A stretch of 43,398 nt of DNA, taken from IMG/VR virus record IMGVR_UViG_3300009408_000011, positions 1-43,398 of that record. The stretch is one strand, 5' to 3'. The notes beneath the pieces are model-generated. The model saw only the letters and a program-made list of their open reading frames with translations, did not search any database and was not told where the DNA came from. Below are positions 6,941-15,211 of the stretch, piece after piece. A program made the translations under genes and the position numbers. The stretch is from a virus. Each line of letters begins with the position of its first letter. The first letter of the stretch is position 1.

Positions 6941-7680
6941 TGTGGGTGTCTCATCGTATGTCCACAGTCCTTACACTTAAATCTCACGTACTTTTGTGAG
7001 TTTGTGTAGTAGTACCCGTTCTTAGCAATCTCGGTTGACCTACATACATTACAAGTAACCTCTTCAAGGTCTCCACTGTTAGCTAGGTTAGCATGTTTCT
7101 TATCCCACGCCCTTAGTTTGTTGTAGACTTCCTCAAGTAGAATGACATCTTGAATATTATAAGACATCATGTGATCAAACGCCTTAGTACTTTTATTCAA
7201 ACAGATATCTTTCCAAGTCTCAAAACCTCCTGGGTCCATCTTAGCGTCGTCAGTAATAGCTTTACCAATGAAGGATAGTTTATTTGATGTAAATCTGAAG
7301 TTCTGTTTAGCCATCCTCAACGTATCCATCAACTTATAGGAGCTAGGTGGTTGCATACCTTGTTGGATAAATCTACTGTTTAGTGTCTTGACATCAAAGT
7401 TAACATTATGTGCTAACACGTAGTCAGCTTCATCCAACATCTCCCATACAGACTCTAGTATCTTGATATCATCCTCTGGATCTTTCTTCCACTTGGCTTT
7501 ATGAAAGTGTAGTGAGTCATAGTAGTAATAATCGTCGTCTAACCACTTAGCACACCAACACAGTACATACATATCTCTTGCTATTTGACTTAATCCCACA
7601 TTCTGCTGCCACAACCCCCAAGTATAGGATAGCAGTGGTGCTGTCTCGATATCTAGTACTAGTATTTTTGGTTTACTCAT
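6889..7680 (-). CDS. DnaQ-like 3'-5' exonuclease with C-terminal zinc ribbon
   Basis: The start is ATG 7680 with AGGAG upstream; the GTG at 7695 is less likely. The RNase H-like exonuclease motifs are VLDIETAP near residue 8, LAHNVNFDVKTLNSR in the middle and YNIQDVILLEEVY near residue 175. These match the family of predicted exonucleases related to PolB and YprB. The last 50 residues contain CNVC and CKDC pairs, which form a zinc ribbon for nucleic-acid binding. It lies in the replication operon and may process ends or proofread. Its 3' end is duplicated just downstream (6672-6727). Confidence 0.85.
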   Translation of the reverse strand: MSKPKILVLDIETAPLLSYTWGLWQQNVGLSQIARDMYVLCWCAKWLDDDYYYYDSLHFHKAKWKKDPEDDIKILESVWEMLDEADYVLAHNVNFDVKTLNSRFIQQGMQPPSSYKLMDTLRMAKQNFRFTSNKLSFIGKAITDDAKMDPGGFETWKDICLNKSTKAFDHMMSYNIQDVILLEEVYNKLRAWDKKHANLANSGDLEEVTCNVCRSTEIAKNGYYYTNSQKYVRFKCKDCGHTMRHPQAEKRTKKQKNNLLRSV

Positions 7681-7888
7681 CTCCTGTCTCCTCACAATCA
7701 GAATCTCCGGTCAACGTAATTATAGGTTTGTAACAGATCACTCCATCCTCTACCCCATAATCAGTCACCCTAGTAACTAGACCGACAGAATCTAGACAAG
7801 GGTACCCTACAGAATTATGTGTTCTAATGGCTACCTCTGTATAATTATCAAACCTATTCAGTATTTTAATTAGATCTTTCACTAGCAT
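7673..7888 (-). CDS. Hypothetical 71-aa protein (phage MLVKDLIxxLxxFD family)
   Basis: It starts at ATG 7888, overlapping the helicase stop, with GGAG ten bases upstream. The opening VKDLIKILNRFDNYTEVAI is the pattern of a widespread small phage protein with an N-terminal helix and a strand of the type FDPDTEV. The C-terminus is acidic. No activity is known. Its 3' end overlaps the exonuclease start. Confidence 0.7.
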   Translation of the reverse strand: MLVKDLIKILNRFDNYTEVAIRTHNSVGYPCLDSVGLVTRVTDYGVEDGVICYKPIITLTGDSDCEETGDE

Positions 7889-9336
7889 CTCTTACTCCAC
7901 TTCAAACTCTCGTTAAAATCCTTGTTAATCAGCTTCTTTACTGACCCCCACACCCATCTGAAATTCTTGTCTCCTACTATCGTGATAGAACTGTCATCCA
8001 CTCCCCTTGTGCTCCTACCTGCTTGCTGTATCAATGTCTGCATAATCTGTAAATTGTACCAAGTGTCTCCATCATCTAGACCTCTTCTCTTCTTTACTGC
8101 TGGGTCTCCTAAGTTAGGTTTAGACATCCTAGGTACTAAGTTTAGTCTGCATTCCTCTCCTGGTAAGTCCAATCCCTCGGAACATGCTGCTGCCAGGAAT
8201 AGTCCACCCTCTTCCTTAAACTTGTTTATGCTCTCATCCTTAGTATCCTTGGTGTTAGCTATACATCCCGGAAAGAAAGGCTTAAGCTTCTCCACATCTG
8301 AGTAAGTTAGGTGTACGATCGTATTACGGTCTGGGTATTTCCTCATCTTACTCTTAATCCAAGATGCGATCAACTTAGGCTCAGTCTTGTAGTTCATAGG
8401 GAATACAGCTGGTTCAACCTTTACTTGCCTACTGTCTGCTGGTATTGGTGTACCTATCTCAGTGAACTCAAACTCCTCATGCTGTAATAGTTCCTTAACT
8501 CCTGGTGTGTTTATCGTGGCTGACATCAATACGTTCTTAGTACCACCAAAGAAAGCGTCTATAATAGTCTTAGGGGGTGTGATCGGCTTAATACAAGTAC
8601 CTCCTATATCATTATAGATCGTATATACGTGAGGTGATCCACTTAATCCCTTGTACACCTCCGATATCTTATCTATTCTACGGTTAAGTTTCTTTATTTT
8701 TTCATGCTCACCTTTCTCTGTAGCCTTTCTCTGATCTCTTAGTGACTGTTTGACACCTCCCAACCAAATTAGAGTATCTGGAGTAGTTAGAGATTTAGGT
8801 TTCCCATAGACCTTGGGGTTAAGTGTAGCTCCGCTCATCAACATAAACGAATTAAGTAATGTGTGGCACTCATCAACTACCATAACGTTAGGCTGTTTAA
8901 ACCCCTCTCTCTTCTTTACGAAGATGTATGAGAAAGGATTAACAAACGTTGGCTCCCCATCCAAGCATCTCTGCACTGATCTCTGGTAGTCACATTCTAT
9001 TGGACAAGACGTCCCGTAGATCTCTTTAGCATCAGAACAGTTAAGTTTAGGGTTGTCCGGTAGTCTAGAACAAGTATAGTGATCCATACCCTTCAAGTAA
9101 TTAATGTTTGGGTAATCCCTAATCAACTGATCCATTAATACGTTTGTAGGTACAACGTAGACACCTCCATGCTCTAGGATCAAGGCTACACCTATACCAC
9201 TCTTCCCTACTCCTGTACCAGCCTGAAGTACGGTAGTTGGAGATGCCCAAGTATCCTCAATATACTGTAAACCTGTAATCTGGTGTTGGCGAGGTTTTCT
9301 ACCTGACCTATCAAAGTTTTTTATCAGTTTGCTCAT
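7882..9336 (-). CDS. Superfamily 2 helicase, DinG/XPD-like, with four-Cys insertion
   Basis: It starts with a Q-motif-like region (KPRQHQITGLQYIE) and Walker A AGTGVGKSG near residue 40. An insertion at about residues 84-125 holds four or more cysteines (YTCS, NCSD, SCPIEC, RC), as in the iron-sulphur domain of XPD/DinG helicases. The DECH box follows at VVDECHTLL and motif VI is QQAGRSTRG. The 484-aa length is short for DinG but usual for phage versions. It should unwind DNA 5'-3' in replication. It starts at ATG 9336 with AAAGGAGG, directly below the sigma-28-type promoter at 9384. Confidence 0.88.
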   Translation of the reverse strand: MSKLIKNFDRSGRKPRQHQITGLQYIEDTWASPTTVLQAGTGVGKSGIGVALILEHGGVYVVPTNVLMDQLIRDYPNINYLKGMDHYTCSRLPDNPKLNCSDAKEIYGTSCPIECDYQRSVQRCLDGEPTFVNPFSYIFVKKREGFKQPNVMVVDECHTLLNSFMLMSGATLNPKVYGKPKSLTTPDTLIWLGGVKQSLRDQRKATEKGEHEKIKKLNRRIDKISEVYKGLSGSPHVYTIYNDIGGTCIKPITPPKTIIDAFFGGTKNVLMSATINTPGVKELLQHEEFEFTEIGTPIPADSRQVKVEPAVFPMNYKTEPKLIASWIKSKMRKYPDRNTIVHLTYSDVEKLKPFFPGCIANTKDTKDESINKFKEEGGLFLAAACSEGLDLPGEECRLNLVPRMSKPNLGDPAVKKRRGLDDGDTWYNLQIMQTLIQQAGRSTRGVDDSSITIVGDKNFRWVWGSVKKLINKDFNESLKWSKRC

Positions 9337-9353
9337 CCTACCCTCCTTTCAAA

Positions 9354-9803
9354 TTACTTATCGGTATCTTTCTGATAAACTTTAGCTAAATCTTGATAAA
9401 ATTTACCGTTTCTCATACTCTCTTTATCATTAGCAGTCTTGTTTTGGTGGCACGAGATACATATTCCTTGTAGATCCTCAGCCTTACAAAAAAGTCTACT
9501 GAAGTAAATATCAACTGTCCACCACTTCGGGGTGTTTTTAGATCCTATAAATCCACCACAAGGGAACTTGTGATCTATCTGAAACTCTTTTGGGGCTTTT
9601 AAGTCTTTCTTTCCACATACCTCACACTCGTATCTTCTAGTGTAGCACTGTTTTCCTTTACGTAGTTTAGGGTCACCGTTTTTCTTAAACGCAGGAGTTG
9701 CGGTTTCACATCTCTTAAGTGCCTTCTTGCGTTCATCGGACATAAAGTATACCCGTCTAAGTGCTAATAATATCCTATATCTCATTGGTGCTGATAAGTT
9801 CAT
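9354..9803 (-). CDS. HNH endonuclease
   Basis: The first zinc knuckle is YECEVCGKKDL, followed by FQIDHKFPCGG (the catalytic DH) and LQGICISCHQNKTAND, the second Cys pair and the terminal H/N of the HNH site. At 149 aa it is a complete small HNH nuclease. It lies within the replication operon rather than beside the terminase. It could be a free-standing homing endonuclease or a DNA-processing enzyme. Its last codons contain the sigma-28-type promoter for the next gene. It starts at ATG 9803 after AGGAGAA. Confidence 0.85.
   Translation of the reverse strand: MNLSAPMRYRILLALRRVYFMSDERKKALKRCETATPAFKKNGDPKLRKGKQCYTRRYECEVCGKKDLKAPKEFQIDHKFPCGGFIGSKNTPKWWTVDIYFSRLFCKAEDLQGICISCHQNKTANDKESMRNGKFYQDLAKVYQKDTDK
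9358..9384 (-). promoter_or_regulatory. Sigma-28 (FliA)-type promoter inside the HNH gene end
   Basis: The minus strand reads TAAAGTTT, 11 bases, ACCGATAA: 15 of 16 consensus positions with exact spacing. It occupies the last ten codons of the HNH gene and lies 22 bases upstream of the helicase start, giving an internal start for 9336 to 3631. Confidence 0.75.
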
Positions 9804-9825
9804 CCTGTTCTCCTAAAACAATCTA

Positions 9826-10623
9826 TCACGCTTGCCTCCTGGCTTGTGTTACAATACTAATTAACTCATCTTCTGTCTTACTGTTATCCCACTCTCTGGT
9901 TATACTAGTTAGAAGGTCGTATACCGTGGCATCGGCCAATCCCCCATGTATAAGATCTTTAGAGATACACCATAGAGCTGTATGTCTGTTACCTAGTTTA
10001 GGTTCATTCAATCCTAGGTCTGTCAACTGTATCAACGAGTCCGCTAAACCCATATCCATATTATCTTCTCCTCCCTTAAATACGTACTTAGGTTTTTCAA
10101 CTATAGGTACTATAGCCTTCTCTCCTTCTACATACTTTACAAACTTCTTAACCAACCTCGTCTTAGGGTGTACCCGGCCTGGTAAGCTTAGAATCCTACC
10201 ATGCTGATAAAGACTTTCATCGCAATCCACCCCAATAGATAAGAGATACTGAAGGTGAGAGTAAGGCAAAAAGATATTGCACATAAAGTCAGTAGAGATG
10301 AATAAATGAAACCCTTTGGATCCAGAGAACCATACCTCATAACCTAATCCCTCCCTTTTTAGTATCTTTTCTGTTTGTTCTAGTTGTGTTTCTCCGTCAT
10401 CTAGGTCAATAGCGATCCTACTGGCTCCTACCTCAAACCTATCAAACCCTGCTGACCGTCTACTATCCCGGATCTCCATAGCGTCTTCTTTGTTGAAGGA
10501 GTACACGGAAGTATAGCCGGAAGAGTACTTGGCTTTAATTATCTTCTCAACCAGAGACTTCTTGATCATAGTTCCTTTACGACCTCTCGGAGTCCTTACC
10601 CACTCTACGTATCTATCTTCCAT
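9826..10623 (-). CDS. Archaeo-eukaryotic-type primase (AEP/PrimPol-like)
   Basis: AEP hallmarks are IAIDLDDGE at about residue 70 (the DxD metal ligands) and FSGSKGFHLFIS at about residue 100 (the SxH motif). The conserved RILSLPGRVHPKT region follows. The C-terminal 60 residues (GNRHTALWCISKDL to the end) resemble a primase C-terminal helical domain. It should prime phage replication, together with the family A polymerase and the helicase. It starts at ATG 10623 with AAGGAG upstream. No separate DnaG- or DnaB-type gene is present, so this is the primase. Confidence 0.85.
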   Translation of the reverse strand: MEDRYVEWVRTPRGRKGTMIKKSLVEKIIKAKYSSGYTSVYSFNKEDAMEIRDSRRSAGFDRFEVGASRIAIDLDDGETQLEQTEKILKREGLGYEVWFSGSKGFHLFISTDFMCNIFLPYSHLQYLLSIGVDCDESLYQHGRILSLPGRVHPKTRLVKKFVKYVEGEKAIVPIVEKPKYVFKGGEDNMDMGLADSLIQLTDLGLNEPKLGNRHTALWCISKDLIHGGLADATVYDLLTSITREWDNSKTEDELISIVTQARRQA

Positions 10624-10634
10624 GTCCCTACTCC

Positions 10635-11405
10635 TTATAGATTGTCTAGATCAGAGTTACCCTTAATTACTTTACCTGGATACATCCTCACAACTTCAAG
10701 TCTAGTTAACTTGTCTTCGATGTCGAAGTCTGTCATCACTGCTAGACAGTCATCATAAGAATTACCTGTAAGCTTAACCACAGTACCTTCGGAATCTTTC
10801 TTGGTAGCGATCTTACCTTTCAAGAACACTGCATACTCATCAGAGTCTTCCACTTTAGAGATATAGTACCCTAAGTACCCTAGATCAACTTCAAATGTCT
10901 TGCCGATCAACTTAGGGTACGAGTATCCTTTTACATCTACCATCTCTTGTTCTTGCTCGCTGAAGGCTTTGTAATCAATGATCTCTGTTTTGTCTGCTGC
11001 AATAAACTTGGTTTGAAACTTGTCTAGTTCAGATGCCTTAGGTGACTCACTGATTGCCTTTAGGAATTTTATTGTCTGGCTCCAGCAGAACATAGTCTTC
11101 TTACCTCCTGGCTTCTGGTACTCGATGTTCTGAGTGATAGGGATGAGTGGGTAGATTCTAATCTCTCTGTCATCTCCCTCAACCCCTGTACCTAAGGTAA
11201 CACATAGGCTCTGCCACTTCTTGTCAGCACACACCTTGTTGAACCTAGCCCCTACAATCTTTAATTCGTAGTGCCCTTGATCAAAGTACTTACCAGTGTT
11301 CTCAGCATCCAATTTCTCTTGTACTGCTTCGTCACTGTCAAACACTGCTGTGGACTTGTCTAGGACAATTGTTGGTAATACTGGTAACTCATTTAACCCT
11401 GTCAT
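10635..11405 (-). CDS. Putative ssDNA-binding protein (DUF669-like)
   Basis: The 256-aa product has a segment YFDQGHYELKIVGARFNK followed by a strand (KKWQSLCVTLG). This is the pattern of phage OB-fold-like proteins of the DUF669 type that bind ssDNA. It has conserved aromatic residues, an acidic character and a C-terminus ending SDLDNL, as in SSBs whose acidic tail recruits partners. It sits between the Cas4-like nuclease and the primase, the usual place for a phage SSB. No catalytic motif is visible. It starts at ATG 11405 with AAGGAGAAG. Confidence 0.6.
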   Translation of the reverse strand: MTGLNELPVLPTIVLDKSTAVFDSDEAVQEKLDAENTGKYFDQGHYELKIVGARFNKVCADKKWQSLCVTLGTGVEGDDREIRIYPLIPITQNIEYQKPGGKKTMFCWSQTIKFLKAISESPKASELDKFQTKFIAADKTEIIDYKAFSEQEQEMVDVKGYSYPKLIGKTFEVDLGYLGYYISKVEDSDEYAVFLKGKIATKKDSEGTVVKLTGNSYDDCLAVMTDFDIEDKLTRLEVVRMYPGKVIKGNSDLDNL

Positions 11406-11406
11406 A

Positions 11407-12225
11407 CTACTTCTCCTTGTTTAAAGTTAATACTTCGTTAATAAATTCTTCTACACTCAAATCTTCTTCATCTGTCTTGTCGCATACATCCTTTAGATCA
11501 CACCAGCTACACGCACCTCTTTCGTCGTTTGCGTTCATTGGTCTATCTGCTACGTAAGGTGTATTTAACATCTCTGCTGCTGCTACCATATGGTTAACTG
11601 CATCTAGTGTTGTATACCCACTCAACCTACCATTGACCAAGATGTCTCTATTCTCTGAGAACGTGATCTCAAACGTGTACGAATGAGGTTCTTTAGTATC
11701 TCGTCTAATCTTAGGTTTGATCTCAAGTTCGCCTGTCTCTTTATTCTTCTTCTCGCTGTACCCATCTATGTGTAAGTAGCCTAGAGGTAAATCGTAGATC
11801 ACTAAGTAACCTACTAACTGAGCTAATTGGTTTATCTTTATCTCTTCCCGTTTAGCTGCTCCAAGAGCACTTGAGTTCATAGAAGACTTGTTCTCGTGAA
11901 CTACAAAAGTGTCAGAATCATGCTCCATAGTTAGGAAGTCTGTTCTTGCTGAGTAATTTACTTCCCCAATACCTAGACTCTGTACTATTGGTATCTCATC
12001 AAGAATAAGGCTGTATTTACCGGAATCAACTAGCTTGCGGTAGAAGTTTAATTCATTAATCTCACCCATCCTTGCGTACTTCTCAGGTATGTTTGACTTC
12101 AACCCGGCCTTAGCTGCAAGTATATGTCTCAAACATCCTGAACTGTACTGCGTGTCTACCCTCTTTCCATCCATGAAGGCTGCTGCGGAGGCTCCTATTG
12201 TTTGTTTAATTTTAACTCTCTCCAT
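11407..12225 (-). CDS. Cas4/RecB-like PD-(D/E)XK exonuclease with Fe-S cysteines
   Basis: ATG 12225 fits the GAAGGG ribosome-binding site; the upstream TTG (12252) lies inside the previous gene. The nuclease core shows GEINELNFYRKL, the metal ligand region YSARTDFL and VVHENKSS (E-x-K). The C-terminal CSWCDLKDVC plus an N-terminal SSGC give the four cysteines of the Cas4 iron-sulphur cluster. Phage Cas4-like nucleases resect DNA ends for annealing recombinases, which fits the Sak4-type ATPase and the SSB-like protein in the same operon. Confidence 0.8.
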   Translation of the reverse strand: MERVKIKQTIGASAAAFMDGKRVDTQYSSGCLRHILAAKAGLKSNIPEKYARMGEINELNFYRKLVDSGKYSLILDEIPIVQSLGIGEVNYSARTDFLTMEHDSDTFVVHENKSSMNSSALGAAKREEIKINQLAQLVGYLVIYDLPLGYLHIDGYSEKKNKETGELEIKPKIRRDTKEPHSYTFEITFSENRDILVNGRLSGYTTLDAVNHMVAAAEMLNTPYVADRPMNANDERGACSWCDLKDVCDKTDEEDLSVEEFINEVLTLNKEK

Positions 12226-12751
12226 AGTCATACCCTTCAATACGATACTCAAACCTACTTAACGTATTATTAAATATGGTTGAGTTGTTATCTCTATACA
12301 CACACTTACGATACAAATGTTTAGGATTGATTTTATATACAATGTACGTCCCCACTTTCAGGGGGTTTGTATCGTGGGGTATATAGTCTACATCCTCCTC
12401 CGTACCAGATCCGACCAACTCCTTCGATCTAGCTTCCAACTCTTCCTTAGTCTTTCCTTTAAACTTATGCTCATTAAAATATCTGATCAACATCGCCATA
12501 TTACATCTCACGTGCGCTGCGTGTTGTAGTCCAGACTCTTCATCAATAAACTCACCTTGTAGGATAGCGTTACTATGTCTGAGAGCAGATTGCATTACTA
12601 CCTCAACTGTCTTATCTCCCCACAGCTTCTCCCAATTGTTTCTACCGTACTTCTTCTCTCCCATAGACCAAACCTTAGCTTCTTCGATTAAGGCGTCTAC
12701 CGGTGTGATAGTGAAGTCAATCTTGCCTGTATTAAATCTCTTAGCAGTCAT
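12212..12751 (-). CDS. dATP/dGTP diphosphohydrolase-like protein with extra C-terminal domain
   Basis: Residues 1-90 match the phage dATP/dGTP diphosphohydrolase (DUF5664) pattern: RFNTGKIDF, then EEAKVWSMGEKKYGRNNW, SALRHSNAILQGE and GLQHAAHVRCN. The paired helices carry the Glu and His metal ligands of the all-alpha NTP pyrophosphatase family. The last 55 residues (from about HDTNPLKVGTY) form an added beta-rich domain. It probably remodels the dNTP pool. No adenylosuccinate synthetase-like PurZ is present, so there is no case for a 2-aminoadenine genome. It starts at ATG 12751 with GGAG upstream. Confidence 0.75.
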   Translation of the reverse strand: MTAKRFNTGKIDFTITPVDALIEEAKVWSMGEKKYGRNNWEKLWGDKTVEVVMQSALRHSNAILQGEFIDEESGLQHAAHVRCNMAMLIRYFNEHKFKGKTKEELEARSKELVGSGTEEDVDYIPHDTNPLKVGTYIVYKINPKHLYRKCVYRDNNSTIFNNTLSRFEYRIEGYDYGES

Positions 12752-13124
12752 CTGTAGTCTCCACTAAAATATCATTATCCCAAATAGTTTCCTCGGTAAT
12801 ATACCCTAATCTCTTAAAGTCTGAGCTATATAAGACCCTACCATCCTTAAATCTAAGCTGTCCTAGCTCGTCAAATTTTGCGTCAGTAAACTTCTCAAGG
12901 ATCTCTACCATAGTCATAAGTCGGTAGGTCTCCTTTTTAGGTTCAACTATTTTGAACATACAGTTACCCCAATGAAAAGGTTTTAAGACCTCTCGCTCCA
13001 TATCTGCGTATATTAATACTCCATCTGATATTCTTATAGGACTTACTCCTACTGTATGTACAGTAGCACCCTCATCCAACATAGCCTTAAAGGCTTCCCC
13101 GATTGTTAAATTATACTCGCTCAT
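12741..13124 (-). CDS. Hypothetical protein with IGEAFKAMLDEG motif, 127 aa
   Basis: It starts at ATG 13124 behind AAAGGAGAAG. The opening LTIGEAFKAMLDEGA is a helix of the kind that begins many DUF2829/Tad2-like phage proteins, followed by beta strands up to FKIVEPKK. A second, similar unit (TMVEILEKFTDAKF to VLYSSDFKRLG) makes up the C-terminal half, suggesting an internal duplication of a small alpha/beta domain. If the likeness is real, a ligand-sequestering role is possible; this is weak inference. Confidence 0.75.
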   Translation of the reverse strand: MSEYNLTIGEAFKAMLDEGATVHTVGVSPIRISDGVLIYADMEREVLKPFHWGNCMFKIVEPKKETYRLMTMVEILEKFTDAKFDELGQLRFKDGRVLYSSDFKRLGYITEETIWDNDILVETTDDC

Positions 13125-13446
13125 CTTGCTTCTCCTTTAAATAATCTGGTCCGAAGACCACGTTAATAGCTGAGGATAGACTCCAAGGATGTTCCCCTAC
13201 TTCTTTGATCAACCCTACATAGTACTTTATAAGTTGATGGTCTAGAGCAAACCCCAAACCTTCAGCAATATCTTTGTCTGTACTAGTGTCTCTTATCTCG
13301 TACGAGGCTACTATCCTTTTGTTACCAACTACAATACTTACTACCTTACATGTACCATCCTCACTGGTAAATGACGTAGGTACTAATCCTCTGTCACATA
13401 AATCTTGTAATTTTTCCTCGGTCAGAAAGTTCTGCATTTGTTGCAT
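13111..13446 (-). CDS. Hypothetical protein, 111 aa
   Basis: It starts at ATG 13446 with AAAGGAGAAG upstream and overlaps the end of the previous gene by 53 bases. The 3' end codes for YLKEKQD, because it contains the next gene's ribosome-binding site. That 24-base cassette is identical at 13122-13145 and 13444-13467. The protein has an alpha/beta composition with no membrane segment. The function is unknown. Confidence 0.7.
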   Translation of the reverse strand: MQQMQNFLTEEKLQDLCDRGLVPTSFTSEDGTCKVVSIVVGNKRIVASYEIRDTSTDKDIAEGLGFALDHQLIKYYVGLIKEVGEHPWSLSSAINVVFGPDYLKEKQDERV

Positions 13447-13807
13447 CTTGCTTCTCCTTTAAATAATTATCTTCAAGAATCTTCTCAATATTAAACATCA
13501 GGTTCTCGTTGTGTGTTCTCCTCAAGCACCCCTTAGCTCTTACCGTGTTGGTAACTACGATGAAGTGATCCACAATTCTAACATCTAACTTAGACCAAGA
13601 TCTTCCGTCTATAGTAGTGCTACCTAGCGGTTCCAGCCAGTCCTGTAACTTGGCTACATGGAACCCTTCCTTCACTCTACAGACGCTTACAGGCCGTCCC
13701 TTATGTTGGTAAAGTAGGTCCCCCATCTCATCAACAATAGAGATAAACTCATCCCACGTTTTCTTTGTCTTCTTGTCGAACTCTGAGACTATTTTGTTTC
13801 TCGTCAT
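13394..13807 (-). CDS. Hypothetical protein, 137 aa
   Basis: It starts at ATG 13807, within the end of the upstream regulator-like gene. It has a helical N-terminus (TWDEFISIVDEMGDLLYQHKG) and a beta-rich centre (SWSKLDVRIVDHFIVVTN). The last 18 codons overlap the next gene, so its C-terminus may not be constrained. It shares the YLKEKQD ending segment with its downstream neighbour through a repeated ribosome-binding cassette. I recognise no family. Confidence 0.65.
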   Translation of the reverse strand: MTRNKIVSEFDKKTKKTWDEFISIVDEMGDLLYQHKGRPVSVCRVKEGFHVAKLQDWLEPLGSTTIDGRSWSKLDVRIVDHFIVVTNTVRAKGCLRRTHNENLMFNIEKILEDNYLKEKQDATNAELSDRGKITRFM

Positions 13808-14483
13808 CTAACCAAACCAACCTTTCCGCAAGCCGCCACCCTGTGTACCTGTTCCGCAATCCCTCTTCAATGTCCTCATAATAACCTATCTCCCTGGTTC
13901 GTATGCCGTCCCTGTCTCGGTCGATCTTGTTCACCATTACATCCTCTGTAGTCTTTAAAGGGTCTTTGCAGTAATCAACAACCTCGTACTCACTATCCTC
14001 ACTAAAGCGAAAATTTCCAGGATTGTTCACTTCCTTTACACTTGGTAAGAGGAGTTTGTTTGATAACAAAGGTTTATATTTATTGATCCTATAGTCAATA
14101 GTGCTTCTGGGGATATCTAGGATCTCAGATATCTTCTTGGCTGACATACCTTCGCTGTGGTAACCCCACATCCTTTGGTCATCATAGGATTCAAATACAT
14201 GATACCCATCATCTAACTTTATGTGGTTTAACTCACTAGCGTGTTGGTAGTATTGCATCTTACCTGATGGGTCGATTACAGTACCGTGCTGCTCCGAGTC
14301 TTCTGTCAATTCAACGCCACTTACAGTACTTCTGGTTGATAGATGACCTCTGGCTCTACCATTCTTAGGGTCTATTAACTCTATGTCTATAAACCCGTTA
14401 TCCTTTAGAATTGAATACCAATACTCCTGATCACTTAACATAAATCTCTTAGATCTCATAATTTGGTCATCAATAAGTGCCAT
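13749..14483 (-). CDS. Helix-turn-helix DNA-binding protein, possible early regulator
   Basis: ATG 14483 lies seven bases after AAAGGGG; the TTG at 14501 is too far upstream. Around residues 114-140, MSAKKISEILDIPRSTIDYR is a clear helix-turn-helix of the homeodomain-like or resolvase type. It has the A-x-K-I-x-x-x-L...S-T-I-x-x-R pattern. The flanking regions, about 100 residues on each side, match nothing I know. The C-terminus is rich in Arg, Glu and Asp. It could regulate the early-late switch at 15033-15678. It lacks the region 2 to region 4 layout of a sigma factor. Confidence 0.7.
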   Translation of the reverse strand: MALIDDQIMRSKRFMLSDQEYWYSILKDNGFIDIELIDPKNGRARGHLSTRSTVSGVELTEDSEQHGTVIDPSGKMQYYQHASELNHIKLDDGYHVFESYDDQRMWGYHSEGMSAKKISEILDIPRSTIDYRINKYKPLLSNKLLLPSVKEVNNPGNFRFSEDSEYEVVDYCKDPLKTTEDVMVNKIDRDRDGIRTREIGYYEDIEEGLRNRYTGWRLAERLVWLDDEKQNSLRVRQEDKENVG

Positions 14484-14709
14484 CTTCATCCCCTTTGTCA
14501 ATTATGATTTGAATAATCTCGATAAACCTTAAAATACTTTTTCCTTTTGTGGCTCCCGGCATCTCCAACGTCTCATCAGAAGTTACCTCCTGCCCTGTAC
14601 AGTTGAGGTCGGCCAATTTCTCATCAATAATGTAATGATCCTCTTCCTCAGTAATATTGACTGCAATTGGGTCTAAAACCCCCTCAATCTCAATAATTCT
14701 TGTATACAT
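14470..14709 (-). CDS. Hypothetical acidic protein, 79 aa
   Basis: It starts at ATG 14709, overlapping the stop of the zinc-finger gene by one base, with AAGGAGAAG upstream. The product is acidic (EEEDHYIIDEK, DKGDEDG) with alternating beta segments and a hydrophobic helix (RFIEIIQIII) near the C-terminus. Small acidic proteins encoded first in phage operons often inhibit host enzymes. That is a generic expectation, not evidence here. Confidence 0.7.
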   Translation of the reverse strand: MYTRIIEIEGVLDPIAVNITEEEDHYIIDEKLADLNCTGQEVTSDETLEMPGATKGKSILRFIEIIQIIIDKGDEDGTY

Positions 14710-15032
14710 TATACTTCTCCTTGTTGGTTACGGGACTCTACTTGATCCCAAAATAATTTTGCATGAATTTTGTAAAAACACTGATTCTCTCTCTGATCTC
14801 TACCTTCCTCTCTGTACCACTCTGCTTGTGCTGCTTCCATTGCCAGTATCTTAGTATCTAGCTCTACCTGTGTCAACTCTCTGTGCTCTTCCCCTTTCTT
14901 GTCGTAGGATCTTTTTGACTGTTCTGCTTTACAAGGTCTACAAATGTATTCTAAACCATCAAGATGTCTAGACCTCTTCCCAAAAGACATTAAACTCTTA
15001 GACTTCTTACATTTGGTACATACCTTATTCAT
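14709..15032 (-). CDS. Small Cys4 zinc-finger protein, HNH-type knuckle
   Basis: The N-terminus has CTKCKKSKSLMSFGKRSR and then YICRPCKAEQSKRSY. This Cx2C...Cx2C knuckle is common in phage HNH proteins and transcription-related fingers. The usual catalytic HNH residues after it are missing, and the C-terminal half is a charged helix (EEHRELTQVELDTKILAMEA). It is the first gene after the leftward sigma-28-type promoter at 15101, so it is probably made immediately on infection. It starts at ATG 15032 with AAGGAG upstream. Confidence 0.75.
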   Translation of the reverse strand: MNKVCTKCKKSKSLMSFGKRSRHLDGLEYICRPCKAEQSKRSYDKKGEEHRELTQVELDTKILAMEAAQAEWYREEGRDQRENQCFYKIHAKLFWDQVESRNQQGEV

Positions 15033-15074
15033 AATAACTCCTTGTTAGTTGTTGTTCCCTTAATCTTAATACTC

Positions 15075-15101
15075 TTATCGGTTATTGTCTACATAACTTG
15101 A
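15075..15101 (-). promoter_or_regulatory. Main leftward early promoter, sigma-28-like with overlapping sigma-70 hexamers
   Basis: The minus strand reads TCAAGTTA, 11 bases, ACCGATAA (12 of 16 sigma-28 positions, exact spacing). The same stretch also offers TAGACA-17-TAAGAT, a fair sigma-70 promoter whose -10 lies just beyond (to about 15065). It would drive 15032 to 9354. Confidence 0.65.
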
Positions 15102-15179
15102 GGACTATTTACAAGTATTTTGTAATTTGTTGATATTACTGTATTAGGGTAATAAGTCCTCTAGTCCTCTGATTAATCC

Positions 15180-15209
15180 TTGTACGAACTTGGAAAATCT
15201 CGCTATAGT
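15180..15209 (+). promoter_or_regulatory. Candidate rightward sigma-70 promoter for the head and tail operon
   Basis: TTGTAC (15180-15185), 18 bases, TATAGT (15204-15209). Transcription would begin near 15216, within the first stem-loop of the structured leader. No sigma-28-like site precedes the late operon. Confidence 0.4.
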
Positions 15210-15211
15210 GA

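Noticed and set aside
12212-12751. Evidence for a 2-aminoadenine (Z) genome from the dATP/dGTP hydrolase-like gene
   Set aside because: No PurZ-like gene is present, and this domain is widespread in phages with ordinary DNA.
13749-14483. HTH protein as a phage-encoded sigma-28 factor
   Set aside because: Only one helix-turn-helix is visible and nothing resembling sigma region 2, so it cannot explain recognition of the FliA-type -10 and -35.
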